This document shows, piece after piece, positions 9,878 through 18,948 of a DNA stretch of 64,000 nucleotides (its first letter is position 1; each line of letters starts with the position of its first letter). The notes beneath the pieces are model-generated. The model saw nothing but the letters and a program-made list of their open reading frames with translations. It made no database searches and was not told the DNA's origin. The DNA lies in assembly GCF_963678185.1 (NCBI RefSeq), contig NZ_OY782757.1:2121501-2185500 (forward strand), read 5' to 3'. Position numbers and translations under genes: made by a program. The DNA comes from an uncultured Tolumonas sp. (GTDB taxonomy: Bacteria; Pseudomonadota; Gammaproteobacteria; Enterobacterales; Aeromonadaceae).

Positions 9878-12784
9878 TCATGAATGGATCGACAGATCGA
9901 GCTCTGGTAATTGCGCATCAATCAGTTTATGCCATAACGCAACTACAGCGGCTCTTTCCGCCTGTAATTCCTGACCATCGATGATGCGGGTGATACCAGA
10001 CAGCGTGCAACGATGCGCGCGATCACGGATCGCCAGATAAGCTTTTTTCAGTGTAATCGATTCCTCATCAGTCAACAGGCCGGCCGCGACACATGATTCA
10101 AAAATCCGCACATTATCCGACCAGCGCGTTAATAAAACCGGTTGTTGTTGCGCGTAGGCCAGCACCAGAAACTGGGCAATAAACTCGATTTCGTTCATGC
10201 CCCCAGCACCCTGTTTTAAATCAAACTGCTCGGCAGTGCCACGCAGCAGGTGCTTGCGCATCTTGTCGCGCATATCGACCACTGATTTCGCCAGTGTGTG
10301 GATCTCGCGCGGCTGACTCAATACCGCCGCACGAACCCGTTCAAAGTCGGCCAGTAAGCTCTCATCACCATATACCGCGCGCGAACGCACCAGCGCCTGA
10401 TGCTCCCAGACCCACGCTTCATGCAGCAAATATTGCTCATAAGCCGCCACCGATGACACTAACATGCCAGAATCACCAGACGGGCGCAGCCGCATATCGA
10501 CTTCATACAACATGCCCGATGGCGTACGGGCGCTAAACAGGTGAATGATTTTCTGCGCTAAGCGCACGTAAAACTGCCGCACATTGACCGGTTTATCACC
10601 CACGGTGTAACCATCGTGATCGCCGCCATGCAGGAACACCAAATCCAGATCGGAGCCATAGCCCAGCTCAATGCCACCCAGCTTGCCATACGCAATCACG
10701 GCAAAATTTTTCTCACCCGTTTTGGCGGTCAACAGCGGCACACCATGCTTCGCAGTTAGCTGAGCCCATGCCTGATTAACCACTTCCGTCAACAATCCTT
10801 CTGCCAGCCAGGTCAGATGATCACTCACCTTCATCAGCGGTAACGCGCCGGCGATATCCGCCGCCACAATTTTTAGCAATTGGATCTGCTTGAACTGTCG
10901 CAGCGCTTCCATCTGCTGCTCAACATCATCTTCCGGCACGCGCAGCAGATATTGGCGTAACTCATCTCGATATTGATCAAGCGGGGTTGGGTTATACAGC
11001 TGCGCCGGATCGAGTAATTCATCCAGCAGTACCGGATAACGCGCCAACTGTTCCGCCACCAGCGGGGTCGCCGCGCACAGCTTCAACAGCTGTTTCAGCG
11101 CACCGGGGTTTTCCGCCAGCAATTGCAGGTAGGCCGAACGGGTGGCGATATGCAGTAATATTTTGCGGATCCGGCTCAACAGCTCGGTCGGTGCCGCATC
11201 TTGCACCAGCTGACTCAGCAACCGTGGCATCAGTTTGCCTAATGCCTCCCGCCCTTGCGGGCCGATCGGGCGGTGCAGACATTCGTCACGTAATTGCGTT
11301 AACTCAGTAGCTAACTTCTCCGCTTCCACCACATTTTGCTGTTGCAGCAGTGGTACGAGATCATCGGCAGGCAGATGACTGTGCCACATATCCTGCCAAA
11401 TGGAAGGGACATCAGATTCTTGTTCTTCTTGCTCGCCAATCACTTGCCGGAACAGCTGACTGATCGATACCAACACCCGCTCTAGGGCTTGTGCAAAAGC
11501 ATCCCAAGTGGCATAACCCATCGCCACCGTCAGCCGCAGCCGATCGCGATCGTTATCCGGTAAGGTCTGGGTTTGCTGATCGGCAATTTCCTGCAGAATG
11601 TTTTCGACGCGACGTAAATACCGGTAGCCGGAAAAGAGTGTCGAATATTCTTCATCGCTCAGCACATGGTGTTGCTGTAAGGCTTTTAACGCTGCGGGCA
11701 TATGCCGCACCTGCAACCCAGGTTCGCGCCCGCCCCGAATCAGCTGATGTGCCTGCACAATAAACTCGACGTCGCGGATACCGCCCGCTCCCAGCTTAAT
11801 GTTGTCGGTTAAGCCTTTGCGCCGCACTTCCGCGACAATCATGGCTTTCATTTTGCGCAGCGCATCAATGGCGCCAAAATCGACATAGCGACGATAAATG
11901 AACGGTTTCAGCATCTGCATCAGATAACGGCCATCGTCATTGTCCGGCCCCATCAGACGCGCCTTCACCATGGCGTAACGCTCCCAGTTACGGCCATGCT
12001 GCTGGTAATACTCTTCCAGTGCAGCAAAACTGGCGACCAACGGGCCGGAGTCACCAAACGGGCGCAGACGCATATCGACGCGATACACTTGGCCATCGGC
12101 CGTTTGCTGATGCAACGCATTGATCAACTGCTGGCCTAAACGGGTAAAGAACGATTGGTTATCCAGCTCTCGCCGCCCACCTTGCGTAGCACCGCGTTCC
12201 GGATAAGCAAAAATCAGATCAATATCAGAGGAAAAATTCAGCTCGCCGCCGCCCAGTTTCCCCATACCGAAAATCAGCATGCGCTGCGGCTCACCGCTGT
12301 CGCGCCCAATCGGCGTACCGACTTCACGACACATCTTGGCATACAGCCAGTCATACGCTGCGACAATCAGGCTTTCCGCCAGCAAAGACAGATGGGTAAA
12401 ACTCTCTTCCACTTCCGCAAAACCCAGCAATTCGCGCCAGGCAATCAACACCATATGTTGACGCCGGAACTGCCGCAACACCCGCTTCAGGCTCTCTTCA
12501 CTATCCGCCGCTTGCAACGCAGTGTGTAATTGCTGCGGATAATCAGCACTGCGCTGCGCTTGCAAATAGCACTCACTGGTCAGCATATCGGCCAGCATCG
12601 CAGGAGAGCTGATCACCGCTTCGGCGACAAAATCGGATAACGCCAGCAGGCGTAATAACATTGGTTGATGAGCTAAAAACAGAGTTTGCTGTTCTGCGTT
12701 CGCCCGCTCCAGCAGGCGTTGCCACTGCTTATTCGCTAAATCAGACAGTAATACCGGTAAAGGAATGGCATGCGATGAGGTCAT
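9878..12784 (-). CDS. glnE: Glutamine synthetase adenylyltransferase / adenylyl-removing enzyme
   Basis: This bifunctional enzyme attaches AMP to, and removes it from, glutamine synthetase under control of PII (GlnB, encoded at 20.6 kb). Both nucleotidyltransferase domains are visible. The N-terminal de-adenylylase has GMGKLGGGELNFSSDIDLIF and the C-terminal adenylylase has AYGKLGGIELGYGSDLDLVF, each with the GS-D-D metal motif. The ATG at 12784 gives 968 residues and an N-terminus close in length to that of E. coli GlnE. A TTG at 12805 with a weak AGGT upstream would add 7 residues. The gene lies downstream of zur on the same strand. Confidence 0.95.
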   Translation of the reverse strand: MTSSHAIPLPVLLSDLANKQWQRLLERANAEQQTLFLAHQPMLLRLLALSDFVAEAVISSPAMLADMLTSECYLQAQRSADYPQQLHTALQAADSEESLKRVLRQFRRQHMVLIAWRELLGFAEVEESFTHLSLLAESLIVAAYDWLYAKMCREVGTPIGRDSGEPQRMLIFGMGKLGGGELNFSSDIDLIFAYPERGATQGGRRELDNQSFFTRLGQQLINALHQQTADGQVYRVDMRLRPFGDSGPLVASFAALEEYYQQHGRNWERYAMVKARLMGPDNDDGRYLMQMLKPFIYRRYVDFGAIDALRKMKAMIVAEVRRKGLTDNIKLGAGGIRDVEFIVQAHQLIRGGREPGLQVRHMPAALKALQQHHVLSDEEYSTLFSGYRYLRRVENILQEIADQQTQTLPDNDRDRLRLTVAMGYATWDAFAQALERVLVSISQLFRQVIGEQEEQESDVPSIWQDMWHSHLPADDLVPLLQQQNVVEAEKLATELTQLRDECLHRPIGPQGREALGKLMPRLLSQLVQDAAPTELLSRIRKILLHIATRSAYLQLLAENPGALKQLLKLCAATPLVAEQLARYPVLLDELLDPAQLYNPTPLDQYRDELRQYLLRVPEDDVEQQMEALRQFKQIQLLKIVAADIAGALPLMKVSDHLTWLAEGLLTEVVNQAWAQLTAKHGVPLLTAKTGEKNFAVIAYGKLGGIELGYGSDLDLVFLHGGDHDGYTVGDKPVNVRQFYVRLAQKIIHLFSARTPSGMLYEVDMRLRPSGDSGMLVSSVAAYEQYLLHEAWVWEHQALVRSRAVYGDESLLADFERVRAAVLSQPREIHTLAKSVVDMRDKMRKHLLRGTAEQFDLKQGAGGMNEIEFIAQFLVLAYAQQQPVLLTRWSDNVRIFESCVAAGLLTDEESITLKKAYLAIRDRAHRCTLSGITRIIDGQELQAERAAVVALWHKLIDAQLPELDLSIHS

Positions 12785-12892
12785 ATGAAGGCAATCCGTT
12801 GACAAGAATTACCTAAAGCATAACAGCATCTGGATAGCATCGGCAGGATCGGAGCGCTGAACTGTGATTATCAAGGAAATCCATAAAGCTGG

Positions 12893-12998
12893 ATGGTGTT
12901 CAGGTGACTGATAAGTGACCGTTGGCGGCAAGGATGCCGCCGTCGAGCCTACAGGGAGGTATTCACGGCGTGTCGACGTTCTGTGACCTGAACACCAT
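12893..12998 (+). ncRNA. Structured interspersed element, copy B (TwoAYGGAY-like)
   Basis: A perfect 13-pair closing stem joins 12893-12905 to 12986-12998, with further pairs inside. It encloses the hairpin GGCGGC/GCCGCC with loop AAGGAT and then a weaker CCT/AGG hairpin. Core blocks AAGTGACCGT, CGAGCCTACAGGGAGG and GGCGTGTC align with copy A at 6474-6586. The first hairpin differs from copy A by compensating changes. It fills the gap between the zur stop (5 bases away) and glnE and is antisense to both, so its source of transcription is unclear. Confidence 0.6.
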
Positions 12999-13002
12999 GA
13001 AA

Positions 13003-13434
13003 CTAATTTGCGGCAGATTCATCGCAGGCCTCGCAAATGCCCTGCAATTCCAAAAACTGCGGGATCATTTTGAACTGATGCGTCGCTGCCTGCTGTTCCA
13101 GCGCCTCAACTAATGATTCAGGGATCGGCACTTCCTGCACCAAACCACAGCGATGGCAGATCAGCAGTTGGGTAACATGCGCACAGTGCTGATGATGACA
13201 CACCATGTATTTCTGGATCGACTGGATATAGTGCACCATGCCCGCTTCGACCAGAAACGCGAGCGCCCGATAGACAGTCGGTGGTTGCCAGTGCACCTCT
13301 TGGCCTCGCAATAATTGCAGCACATCATAGGCACTCACCGCACGATCAGCCTGCAACAGCGCATCGAGCACCAGTTTACGGTTGGTGGTCAAGCCAGCCT
13401 GATTGTGCTCACAACGGGGTGATGCATGTTGCAT
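13003..13434 (-). CDS. zur: Zinc uptake regulator, Fur family
   Basis: This 143-residue repressor represses zinc-uptake genes when zinc is bound. The winged-helix part includes QPPTVYRALAFLVEAGMVHYI (about 59-80). The metal-binding part has CHHQHCAHVTQLLICHRCG, with the Cys-X2-Cys structural zinc pair completed by ICEACDE near the C-terminus. AGGAG lies about 11 bases before the ATG. It is divergent from the metal ABC operon, with a Zur box between them, as in many znu loci. Zur rather than Fur is inferred from the context and the short His/Cys-rich hinge. Confidence 0.92.
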   Translation of the reverse strand: MQHASPRCEHNQAGLTTNRKLVLDALLQADRAVSAYDVLQLLRGQEVHWQPPTVYRALAFLVEAGMVHYIQSIQKYMVCHHQHCAHVTQLLICHRCGLVQEVPIPESLVEALEQQAATHQFKMIPQFLELQGICEACDESAAN

Positions 13435-13532
13435 GTGTCGCTATCTCCTGAATATCCAGATACTTATTAAGGATACCGAATCACTGCCCTTTCAGCAGCA
13501 AAAAACATGATTGAGAATCCTTTTCATCAGGA

Positions 13533-13549
13533 ATGTTATGTTATAACAT
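13533..13549. promoter_or_regulatory. Zur box
   Basis: ATGTTAT-GTT-ATAACAT is a perfect 7-3-7 palindrome matching the core of the enterobacterial/Vibrio Zur consensus. It lies between zur and the divergent metal operon, 33 bases before the small membrane protein gene. Confidence 0.85.
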
Positions 13550-13582
13550 CCTCCGCACTTTGTAACCTGCAGGTGCTGTTTT

Positions 13583-13714
13583 ATGCCGCATTCACATTCT
13601 TCTTCGACACCACGACCTGCCGCCAGTCTGTTCTGGTCTGCCGGGCAACGCTTGTTGCTGGCATTGCTGATGTTGTTACCGATCTGGGCATTACTGTTAT
13701 GGAGCATGAACTAA
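13583..13714 (+). CDS. Small membrane protein heading the Zur-controlled operon
   Basis: This 43-residue frame begins MPHSHSSSTPRPAASLF and continues with one strongly hydrophobic segment (about residues 24-41, LLLALLMLLPIWALLLW). Its stop codon is one base before the ATG of the ABC ATPase, which suggests translational coupling. The two N-terminal histidines could touch metal, but that is speculative. A competing 76-residue frame over the same bases has no such coupling. I recall similar short His/Pro-plus-TM proteins ahead of zinc ABC ATPases in other proteobacteria but cannot name the family. Confidence 0.65.
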   Translation: MPHSHSSSTPRPAASLFWSAGQRLLLALLMLLPIWALLLWSMN

Positions 13715-13715
13715 G

Positions 13716-14459
13716 ATGCTGCATTGCGAAAATCTGACGCTGGGCTATGACCGCCATCCCGCGATCCATCACTTGAATGTACATATTCCCGCCGGCGAAC
13801 TGTTGGCCATTGTCGGCCCCAACGGTGCCGGTAAATCAACGTTACTGAAAGGGATAATGGGGCAGTTGAAACCGCTGCAGGGTCAATTGCATCTGCGAGA
13901 TATTGCGCGTGAACAGATCGCTTATCTACCGCAACAATCACGTATCGATCGGCAATTTCCGATCAGCGTAAGCGAATTGGTTGGTATGGGCTTATGGCAT
14001 CAGCTCGGCAGTTTTGGTCGTTTAACCAAAGCACATCGCCATCAGATCGAACATGCGCTGGAAGCCGTGGGTATGCAGGGTTTTGCTAATCGACCAATTG
14101 CCTCACTCTCCGGAGGTCAGTTACAACGCACGCTGTTTGCCCGTCTGTATCTGCAAGATGCGCAGCTGATTTTGCTGGATGAGCCATTTAACGCCATCGA
14201 CAGCCGTACTTGCCAAGATCTGCTGCAATTATTACATCACTGGCATGCGCAAGACCGCACCATTCTGGCGGTACTGCATGATAACGAGCAGGTACGTCAT
14301 CATTTCCCGCAAAGTCTATTACTGGCTCGCCAGTTGGTCGCTTATGGCAACACAGCCGAGGTGATCACCCCAGAAAATTGGCAACAGGCACGTCATCAAA
14401 TTGAATCGTTCGATGAACATGCACCAATTTGTCATATCGCAGAAAAGGATGTTGCCTGA
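13716..14459 (+). CDS. Zinc-type ABC transporter, ATP-binding protein
   Basis: This 247-residue ABC ATPase energises metal import. Walker A is GPNGAGKST (about 36-44), the signature is LSGGQLQR and Walker B is LILLDEP, followed by the D-loop NAID and switch His in AVLHD. The His-rich stretches are modest. It belongs to the Mn/Zn (ZnuC/AztA/SitB) subfamily; the Zur box upstream makes zinc the likely substrate. The permease start overlaps its stop as TGATG. Confidence 0.9.
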   Translation: MLHCENLTLGYDRHPAIHHLNVHIPAGELLAIVGPNGAGKSTLLKGIMGQLKPLQGQLHLRDIAREQIAYLPQQSRIDRQFPISVSELVGMGLWHQLGSFGRLTKAHRHQIEHALEAVGMQGFANRPIASLSGGQLQRTLFARLYLQDAQLILLDEPFNAIDSRTCQDLLQLLHHWHAQDRTILAVLHDNEQVRHHFPQSLLLARQLVAYGNTAEVITPENWQQARHQIESFDEHAPICHIAEKDVA

Positions 14460-15337
14460 TGTTAGCGTTACTCTGGCAGTGGCTGATCGAGCCATTTGCT
14501 GAATTTGATTTTATGCTGCGCGCACTGGCCGGTTGTATTGCGCTTTCTCTCAGCGCGCCACTGGTCGGTGTATTTTTAATGTTACGCCGCATGAGCCTGA
14601 CCGGTGATGCGATGGCACATGCCATTTTACCCGGCGCCGCACTGGGTTATCTGGTGGCCGGTTTGTCAGTAGAAGCCATGACCATTGGCGGTTTACTCGC
14701 TGGCGGGCTGGTGGTGATCCTTTCTGGTTTTGTCGCTCGACTCACCGAAAGTGGTGAAGACAGCAGCCTGGCGGCATTTTATCTCATCTCGATGGCGCTG
14801 GGCGTCATGATCATCTCAGTACACGGCAGTAGTGTCGATCTGTTGCATGTGTTATTTGGTTCCGCACTGGCACTTAACGACCCGGCATTATGGTTGCTCG
14901 GTGGCGTCACCTCACTGACCTTAGTGCTGCTGGCGTTACTCTATCGCCCGCTGGTGATGGAATGCCTCGACCCCGATTTTCTCGGTAGTGTCAGCCGTAT
15001 GGGGCCGGTCGCACATATTACCTTCCTGCTACTGGCGGTATTGAACCTGATCGCCGGCTTTCACGCCATTGGTACGCTGATGGCGGTAGGGATCATGATC
15101 CTGCCCGCAATCACCGCCCGTTACTGGACGAATCGCCTAAGCCATCTGTTATTCATTTCCGTCATACTGGCGATGTTTAGCAGCTTTGTCGGTTTACTCA
15201 CCTCTTACCATTTCGGTTGGCCAACCAGCCCCGCGATCATTCTGACGCTTGGTGTTGGTTATTTCCTGTCGATTATTTTAGGCCGTCAAAGCGGTCTGCT
15301 CTGGCGTTATGTGCGCCGTTCTCATCTGCAAGCGTAA
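14459..15337 (+). CDS. Zinc-type ABC transporter, permease
   Basis: This 292-residue ABC-3 family permease has about eight or nine hydrophobic segments and the family motif LMLRRMSLTGDAMAHAILPG near residues 39-58. The ATG at 14459 overlaps the ATPase stop; AAAGGA lies 9 bases before it. A frame extension upstream within the ATPase gene has no ribosome site. Together with the preceding ATPase and following binding protein it forms an inner-membrane metal importer. Confidence 0.9.
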   Translation: MLALLWQWLIEPFAEFDFMLRALAGCIALSLSAPLVGVFLMLRRMSLTGDAMAHAILPGAALGYLVAGLSVEAMTIGGLLAGGLVVILSGFVARLTESGEDSSLAAFYLISMALGVMIISVHGSSVDLLHVLFGSALALNDPALWLLGGVTSLTLVLLALLYRPLVMECLDPDFLGSVSRMGPVAHITFLLLAVLNLIAGFHAIGTLMAVGIMILPAITARYWTNRLSHLLFISVILAMFSSFVGLLTSYHFGWPTSPAIILTLGVGYFLSIILGRQSGLLWRYVRRSHLQA

Positions 15338-15346
15338 GGAGTTTTC

Positions 15347-16252
15347 ATGAATTATTTCCGTCTGCTCACCACAACACTCATCAGTAGCACGCTTTGTGCA
15401 CAGTCTGTCTTCGCCGCCGACAAAATTAATGTCGTCGCTAGTTTTTCTATTCTGGGTGACTTAGTGCAACAAGTGGGTGGTGAGCATGTCAGTGTCTCTA
15501 CACTCGTTGGCCCGAACGGCGATGCGCATGTCTATCAACCGACCCCGCAAGACACGATCCGCCTGACGAAATCACAGCTATTTGTGGTTAACGGTCTCGG
15601 TTTTGAAGGTTGGATGGAACGACTGGTCTCTGCCAGTCATTACAAAGGAAAAGTGATCACCGCTAGTCAGAGCATCAAACCACAAACTTTTACTGACGCC
15701 GATGATGCAGTTCACCCCCATGTCACACAAGATCCGCATGCATGGCACAGTATTCCTAACGCCGTGCAATATGTGCATAACATTGCCGATGGGTTAAGCC
15801 AGATCGACCCTGCGCACAAAGCGGAATATCAGGCGAATGCCGGTAACTATATTCAACAAATAGAGCAACTGGATAAAACTTTGCTAGCTGAATTTGCTGC
15901 TATTCCGGCAGATAAACGCAAGATGATCACCAGCCATGATGCGTTTGGTTATCTGTCGGCCCGTTACCAGATCACCACCATTGCCCCACAGGGCATGAGT
16001 ACCGAGTCAGAAGCCTCGGCCAGTGATGTGGCTAAAATCATCAAACAGATCCGCAAAGAAAAGATCAAAGCACTGTTCGTCGAAAACATCTCTGATCCTC
16101 GTTTGATGCAACAAATCAGCAAGGAAACCGGCGTTAATCCCGGTAAAGAATTGTTCTCGGATGCCCTTTCCGACAAGAGTGGCCCGGCCTCTACCTATCT
16201 GGATATGATGCATTACAATACGACTCAAATCCTTTCTGCGTTGAAACAGTAA
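15347..16252 (+). CDS. Zinc-type ABC transporter, periplasmic binding protein
   Basis: This 301-residue cluster A-I binding protein starts with a signal peptide, probably cleaved after Ala23 or Ala24. Likely zinc ligands are His61 (GDAHVYQPTP), His131 (DPHAWH), His197 (TSHDAF) and Asp271 (FSDAL), the His3-Asp pattern of AztC-type proteins. A short loop with His123/His125 replaces the long His-rich loop of ZnuA. This, and the neighbours, make it closer to AztC than ZnuA, but I have not aligned it. The next gene overlaps its stop as TAATG. Confidence 0.9.
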   Translation: MNYFRLLTTTLISSTLCAQSVFAADKINVVASFSILGDLVQQVGGEHVSVSTLVGPNGDAHVYQPTPQDTIRLTKSQLFVVNGLGFEGWMERLVSASHYKGKVITASQSIKPQTFTDADDAVHPHVTQDPHAWHSIPNAVQYVHNIADGLSQIDPAHKAEYQANAGNYIQQIEQLDKTLLAEFAAIPADKRKMITSHDAFGYLSARYQITTIAPQGMSTESEASASDVAKIIKQIRKEKIKALFVENISDPRLMQQISKETGVNPGKELFSDALSDKSGPASTYLDMMHYNTTQILSALKQ

Positions 16253-16884
16253 TGAGCAAACGGTTTTTTCTTTTTGTTTTACTGAGCCTCGCCACACCGC
16301 TGGCGATGGCTCATCCTCATGCCTGGATGGATCTGCAAACCCGCTTTCTGATTGATAAACAACAACAGTTAACCGGGCTGGATCTGATCTGGCATTTCGA
16401 TGATATGTATTCCGCCAATATCATTGAAGATATGAAACAAAAGAAAGAACCGCTGGCAAAGCAGTATCAGGATTTTGCCAAAGACAGCATCGAATTTATG
16501 GCTTCCGAAAACTGGCTAACCCATTTGAAGGTCAACGGAAAGCCGGTCACATTCACCAAGCCAACGGCCTATCGAACTGAAAAAGAGGAATATCACCTCA
16601 ATTTACATTTTGTGTTGCCGTTGAAAGAGCCGCAGCCAGTAAAAGGGAATACGTTTACCTTATCTATTTATGATTCCACCTACTATGTCGAAATGTTGCA
16701 TCATAAAGCCAGTGCGGTCTCTGTTTCTGATGACGCCACGGGATTATGTAGCGCCAAATTAGAAATACCCAAACCCCCGGAAGATATCAGTGCTTATGCC
16801 GCCTCGCTGGATGTGACGCAACAAAGTGATAAAGGCCTAGGTACGCTGTTTGCAGAAAAGGTTGTGCTGACATGTCATCCCTGA
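16252..16884 (+). CDS. DUF1007-family periplasmic protein
   Basis: This 210-residue protein has a signal peptide cleaved after MAMA, leaving a His-rich mature N-terminus (HPHAWMDLQ), typical of DUF1007 proteins. Further metal-capable residues occur in EEYHLNLHF and MLHHK. Family members are usually encoded beside NicO/RcnA-type permeases, as here: the next gene overlaps it by 13 bases. It probably handles metal in the periplasm for that permease. Function has not been established. Confidence 0.85.
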   Translation: MSKRFFLFVLLSLATPLAMAHPHAWMDLQTRFLIDKQQQLTGLDLIWHFDDMYSANIIEDMKQKKEPLAKQYQDFAKDSIEFMASENWLTHLKVNGKPVTFTKPTAYRTEKEEYHLNLHFVLPLKEPQPVKGNTFTLSIYDSTYYVEMLHHKASAVSVSDDATGLCSAKLEIPKPPEDISAYAASLDVTQQSDKGLGTLFAEKVVLTCHP

Positions 16885-17915
16885 ACAATGAATATCAATA
16901 TCGCATCAACTTTATCTTACTACTGACAGGTTTCCTGACGCTGTGTGGCATTTTGCTTGCTGGAGTTCTGCACTGGCAGTGGCTGAGCTGGCAGATGTTG
17001 CAATGGCAAGGGCAACTACACAAAGAGATGGCCGTCTTATTACGCGCCGCTTTAACACCCAATCCGGAAACTAAAATTATCCTGCTGGGGCTCTGTTTTC
17101 TCTACGGCGTCTTTCATGCCGTGGGCCCGGGGCACGGCAAAGCGGTACTCAGCACCTATCTGGCCACGCACAACAGCCAGCTAAAACGCGCCATGTGGAT
17201 CTCTCTAGGTGCCGCACTGATGCAAGCCTTGGTGGCAATCCTGCTGATGACCATTGTCGCGGCCATTTTTGGCTGGACACAAATCCGCGCCCAACAATTT
17301 GGTATGCAGTTAGATCATGTCAGCTTTTGGTTAGTCGCATTACTCGGCGGTTATCTCAGCCTGCGTGCCGCCTATCGGCTTTATCTGTTTTGGCGTACCA
17401 GATCCACCATCAATGATATTAAGATCCAACGCCTACAACCGATGAACAGCAAAATCACGGTTGGCATTCGCAATCCGGACCCGTCATCTCATTCACATGT
17501 GCACACTGATACTTGTGGCTGCGGCCATGCGCATACACCAAATATCGCTCAGCTTAATAAAGCACAAGACTGGCGCGGTCAGCTGGCGATCATGTTCACC
17601 ATGGGCATCCGCCCCTGCACCGGCGCACTACTGATTCTGGTGTTAGCCAAATCCATTGGCATCTTCATGCTGGGCATTGCCGCGGTGTTATTGATGGCAC
17701 TGGGTACGGCAGGCACCGTCTGCCTGCTGGCTTGGTTTAGCCATAGCATGCGCCATCTGGCTATTCGCCTGCTCAGTCACCGCTCATCCGGTTTGTGGTT
17801 ACCTTATGGGCTGGAAATTCTTTCATTATTGGGCGGAATTTTACTGATCGTGATGGGTTATGGCATGGCACAAATCGTCACAACACAAGTTTCCCCTTTC
17901 TTTATGCCACATTGA
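16872..17915 (+). CDS. NicO/RcnA-type metal permease
   Basis: This 347-residue polytopic membrane protein carries both NicO-family motifs: HAVGPGHGKAVLSTYL in the N-terminal half and MGIRPCTGALLILVLAKS in the C-terminal half. Between them is a cytoplasmic or periplasmic His/Cys loop (about 206-221, SHSHVHTDTCGCGHAH). Homologues such as RcnA export nickel and cobalt. Its position as the last gene of a Zur-box operon with an importer suggests zinc-related traffic instead; this is inference. Confidence 0.88.
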   Translation: MSSLNNEYQYRINFILLLTGFLTLCGILLAGVLHWQWLSWQMLQWQGQLHKEMAVLLRAALTPNPETKIILLGLCFLYGVFHAVGPGHGKAVLSTYLATHNSQLKRAMWISLGAALMQALVAILLMTIVAAIFGWTQIRAQQFGMQLDHVSFWLVALLGGYLSLRAAYRLYLFWRTRSTINDIKIQRLQPMNSKITVGIRNPDPSSHSHVHTDTCGCGHAHTPNIAQLNKAQDWRGQLAIMFTMGIRPCTGALLILVLAKSIGIFMLGIAAVLLMALGTAGTVCLLAWFSHSMRHLAIRLLSHRSSGLWLPYGLEILSLLGGILLIVMGYGMAQIVTTQVSPFFMPH

Positions 17916-18028
17916 TCTCGAGATCCTTTCTAATAAATCGAAAGATTTAGTGGCAATAATCCGCTTATTTTTCGCTTAATTTAGCGCCATACTGCCACTT
18001 GTAAACAAAATGTAAAACAGGTGGAAAT

Positions 18029-18871
18029 ATGTCTCAGATCAGCCGTAAAACAGAACATATCGTACAAGGTCAGCCAACCCGCGATGGTGCTGGTGTTAAT
18101 CTGATCCGTGTACTGACCCAACAATGGCAACGTCGTCTTGATCCCTTCCTGATGCTGGATGAATTTCGCTCTGACGATCCGAATGACTATATCGCCGGTT
18201 TTCCGGAACATCCGCACCGCGGCTTTGAAACCGTCACCTATATGCTGGCAGGCCAAATGCGCCATAAAGACAATGCTGGCCATGAAGGTGTGGTCGGCCC
18301 CGGCGATGTGCAGTGGATGACTGCCGGCAAAGGTATTCTGCATTCCGAAACACCGGAGCAAGTTGCCGGCCTGATGCATGGTTTCCAGTTGTGGATCAAT
18401 CTGCCCGCCAAAAACAAATTGGCCAAACCAACCTACCAGGAAGTGCCTAGCACGCAGATCCCGGTGTTAACCAGCACCGAAGGACATCAGGTGAAAGTGA
18501 TTGCCGGTGACTGGCAGGACACTCGCGGGCCACTGCATCGCCCCGATACCGAACCCCTGTATATTGATCTGCAGTTACAAAACGACACACCACTGTTTGT
18601 GTCGATCCCTGCTGAGCACAATGCATTTGTGTATGTGGTTCAAGGCCAACCGCTCGTAGCTGGCCAAAGCATTGCGCCAAGACGCATGGCAATCTTAAGC
18701 AATGACGCTCAAGCGAATGGTGTTTTGTTGCAAGGGCAAGCCGGTGATCAGTTGCTGGTGTTATCCGGCCAGCCATTGAAGGAACCTATCGTCCAATGGG
18801 GACCGTTTGTCATGAACACCCGCGACGAGATCGAACAAGCGATCAGTGATTATCAATCTGGTCAGCTTTGA
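18029..18871 (+). CDS. Pirin-family protein
   Basis: This 280-residue bicupin has the four N-terminal metal ligands of pirins: His61 and His63 in HPHRGFETVTY, and His105 and Glu107 in GKGILHSETP. Some bacterial pirins have quercetin 2,3-dioxygenase activity; others bind metabolic enzymes. AGGTGG precedes the ATG by 6 bases. It has its own short intergenic region and a shared terminator with rraB, so it is probably monocistronic. Confidence 0.92.
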   Translation: MSQISRKTEHIVQGQPTRDGAGVNLIRVLTQQWQRRLDPFLMLDEFRSDDPNDYIAGFPEHPHRGFETVTYMLAGQMRHKDNAGHEGVVGPGDVQWMTAGKGILHSETPEQVAGLMHGFQLWINLPAKNKLAKPTYQEVPSTQIPVLTSTEGHQVKVIAGDWQDTRGPLHRPDTEPLYIDLQLQNDTPLFVSIPAEHNAFVYVVQGQPLVAGQSIAPRRMAILSNDAQANGVLLQGQAGDQLLVLSGQPLKEPIVQWGPFVMNTRDEIEQAISDYQSGQL

Positions 18872-18888
18872 GCTATTTGAGATCAAAA

Positions 18889-18923
18889 AAGGCGGCTCAC
18901 CGTTATCTACAGGTAGCCGCCTT
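18889..18923. terminator. Bidirectional terminator between pirin gene and rraB
   Basis: AAGGCGGCT (18889-18897) pairs with AGCCGCCTT (18915-18923). An A-run precedes the stem and TCTGATTTT follows, so it can end the pirin gene on plus and rraB on minus. Confidence 0.85.
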
Positions 18924-18948
18924 CTGATTTTCATGTCTGGGGATCGCC

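Noticed and set aside
13507-13737. 76-codon frame overlapping the small membrane protein gene
   Set aside because: It runs through the Zur box and into the ATPase start in another frame; the 43-codon frame has stop-start coupling and a plausible membrane helix.
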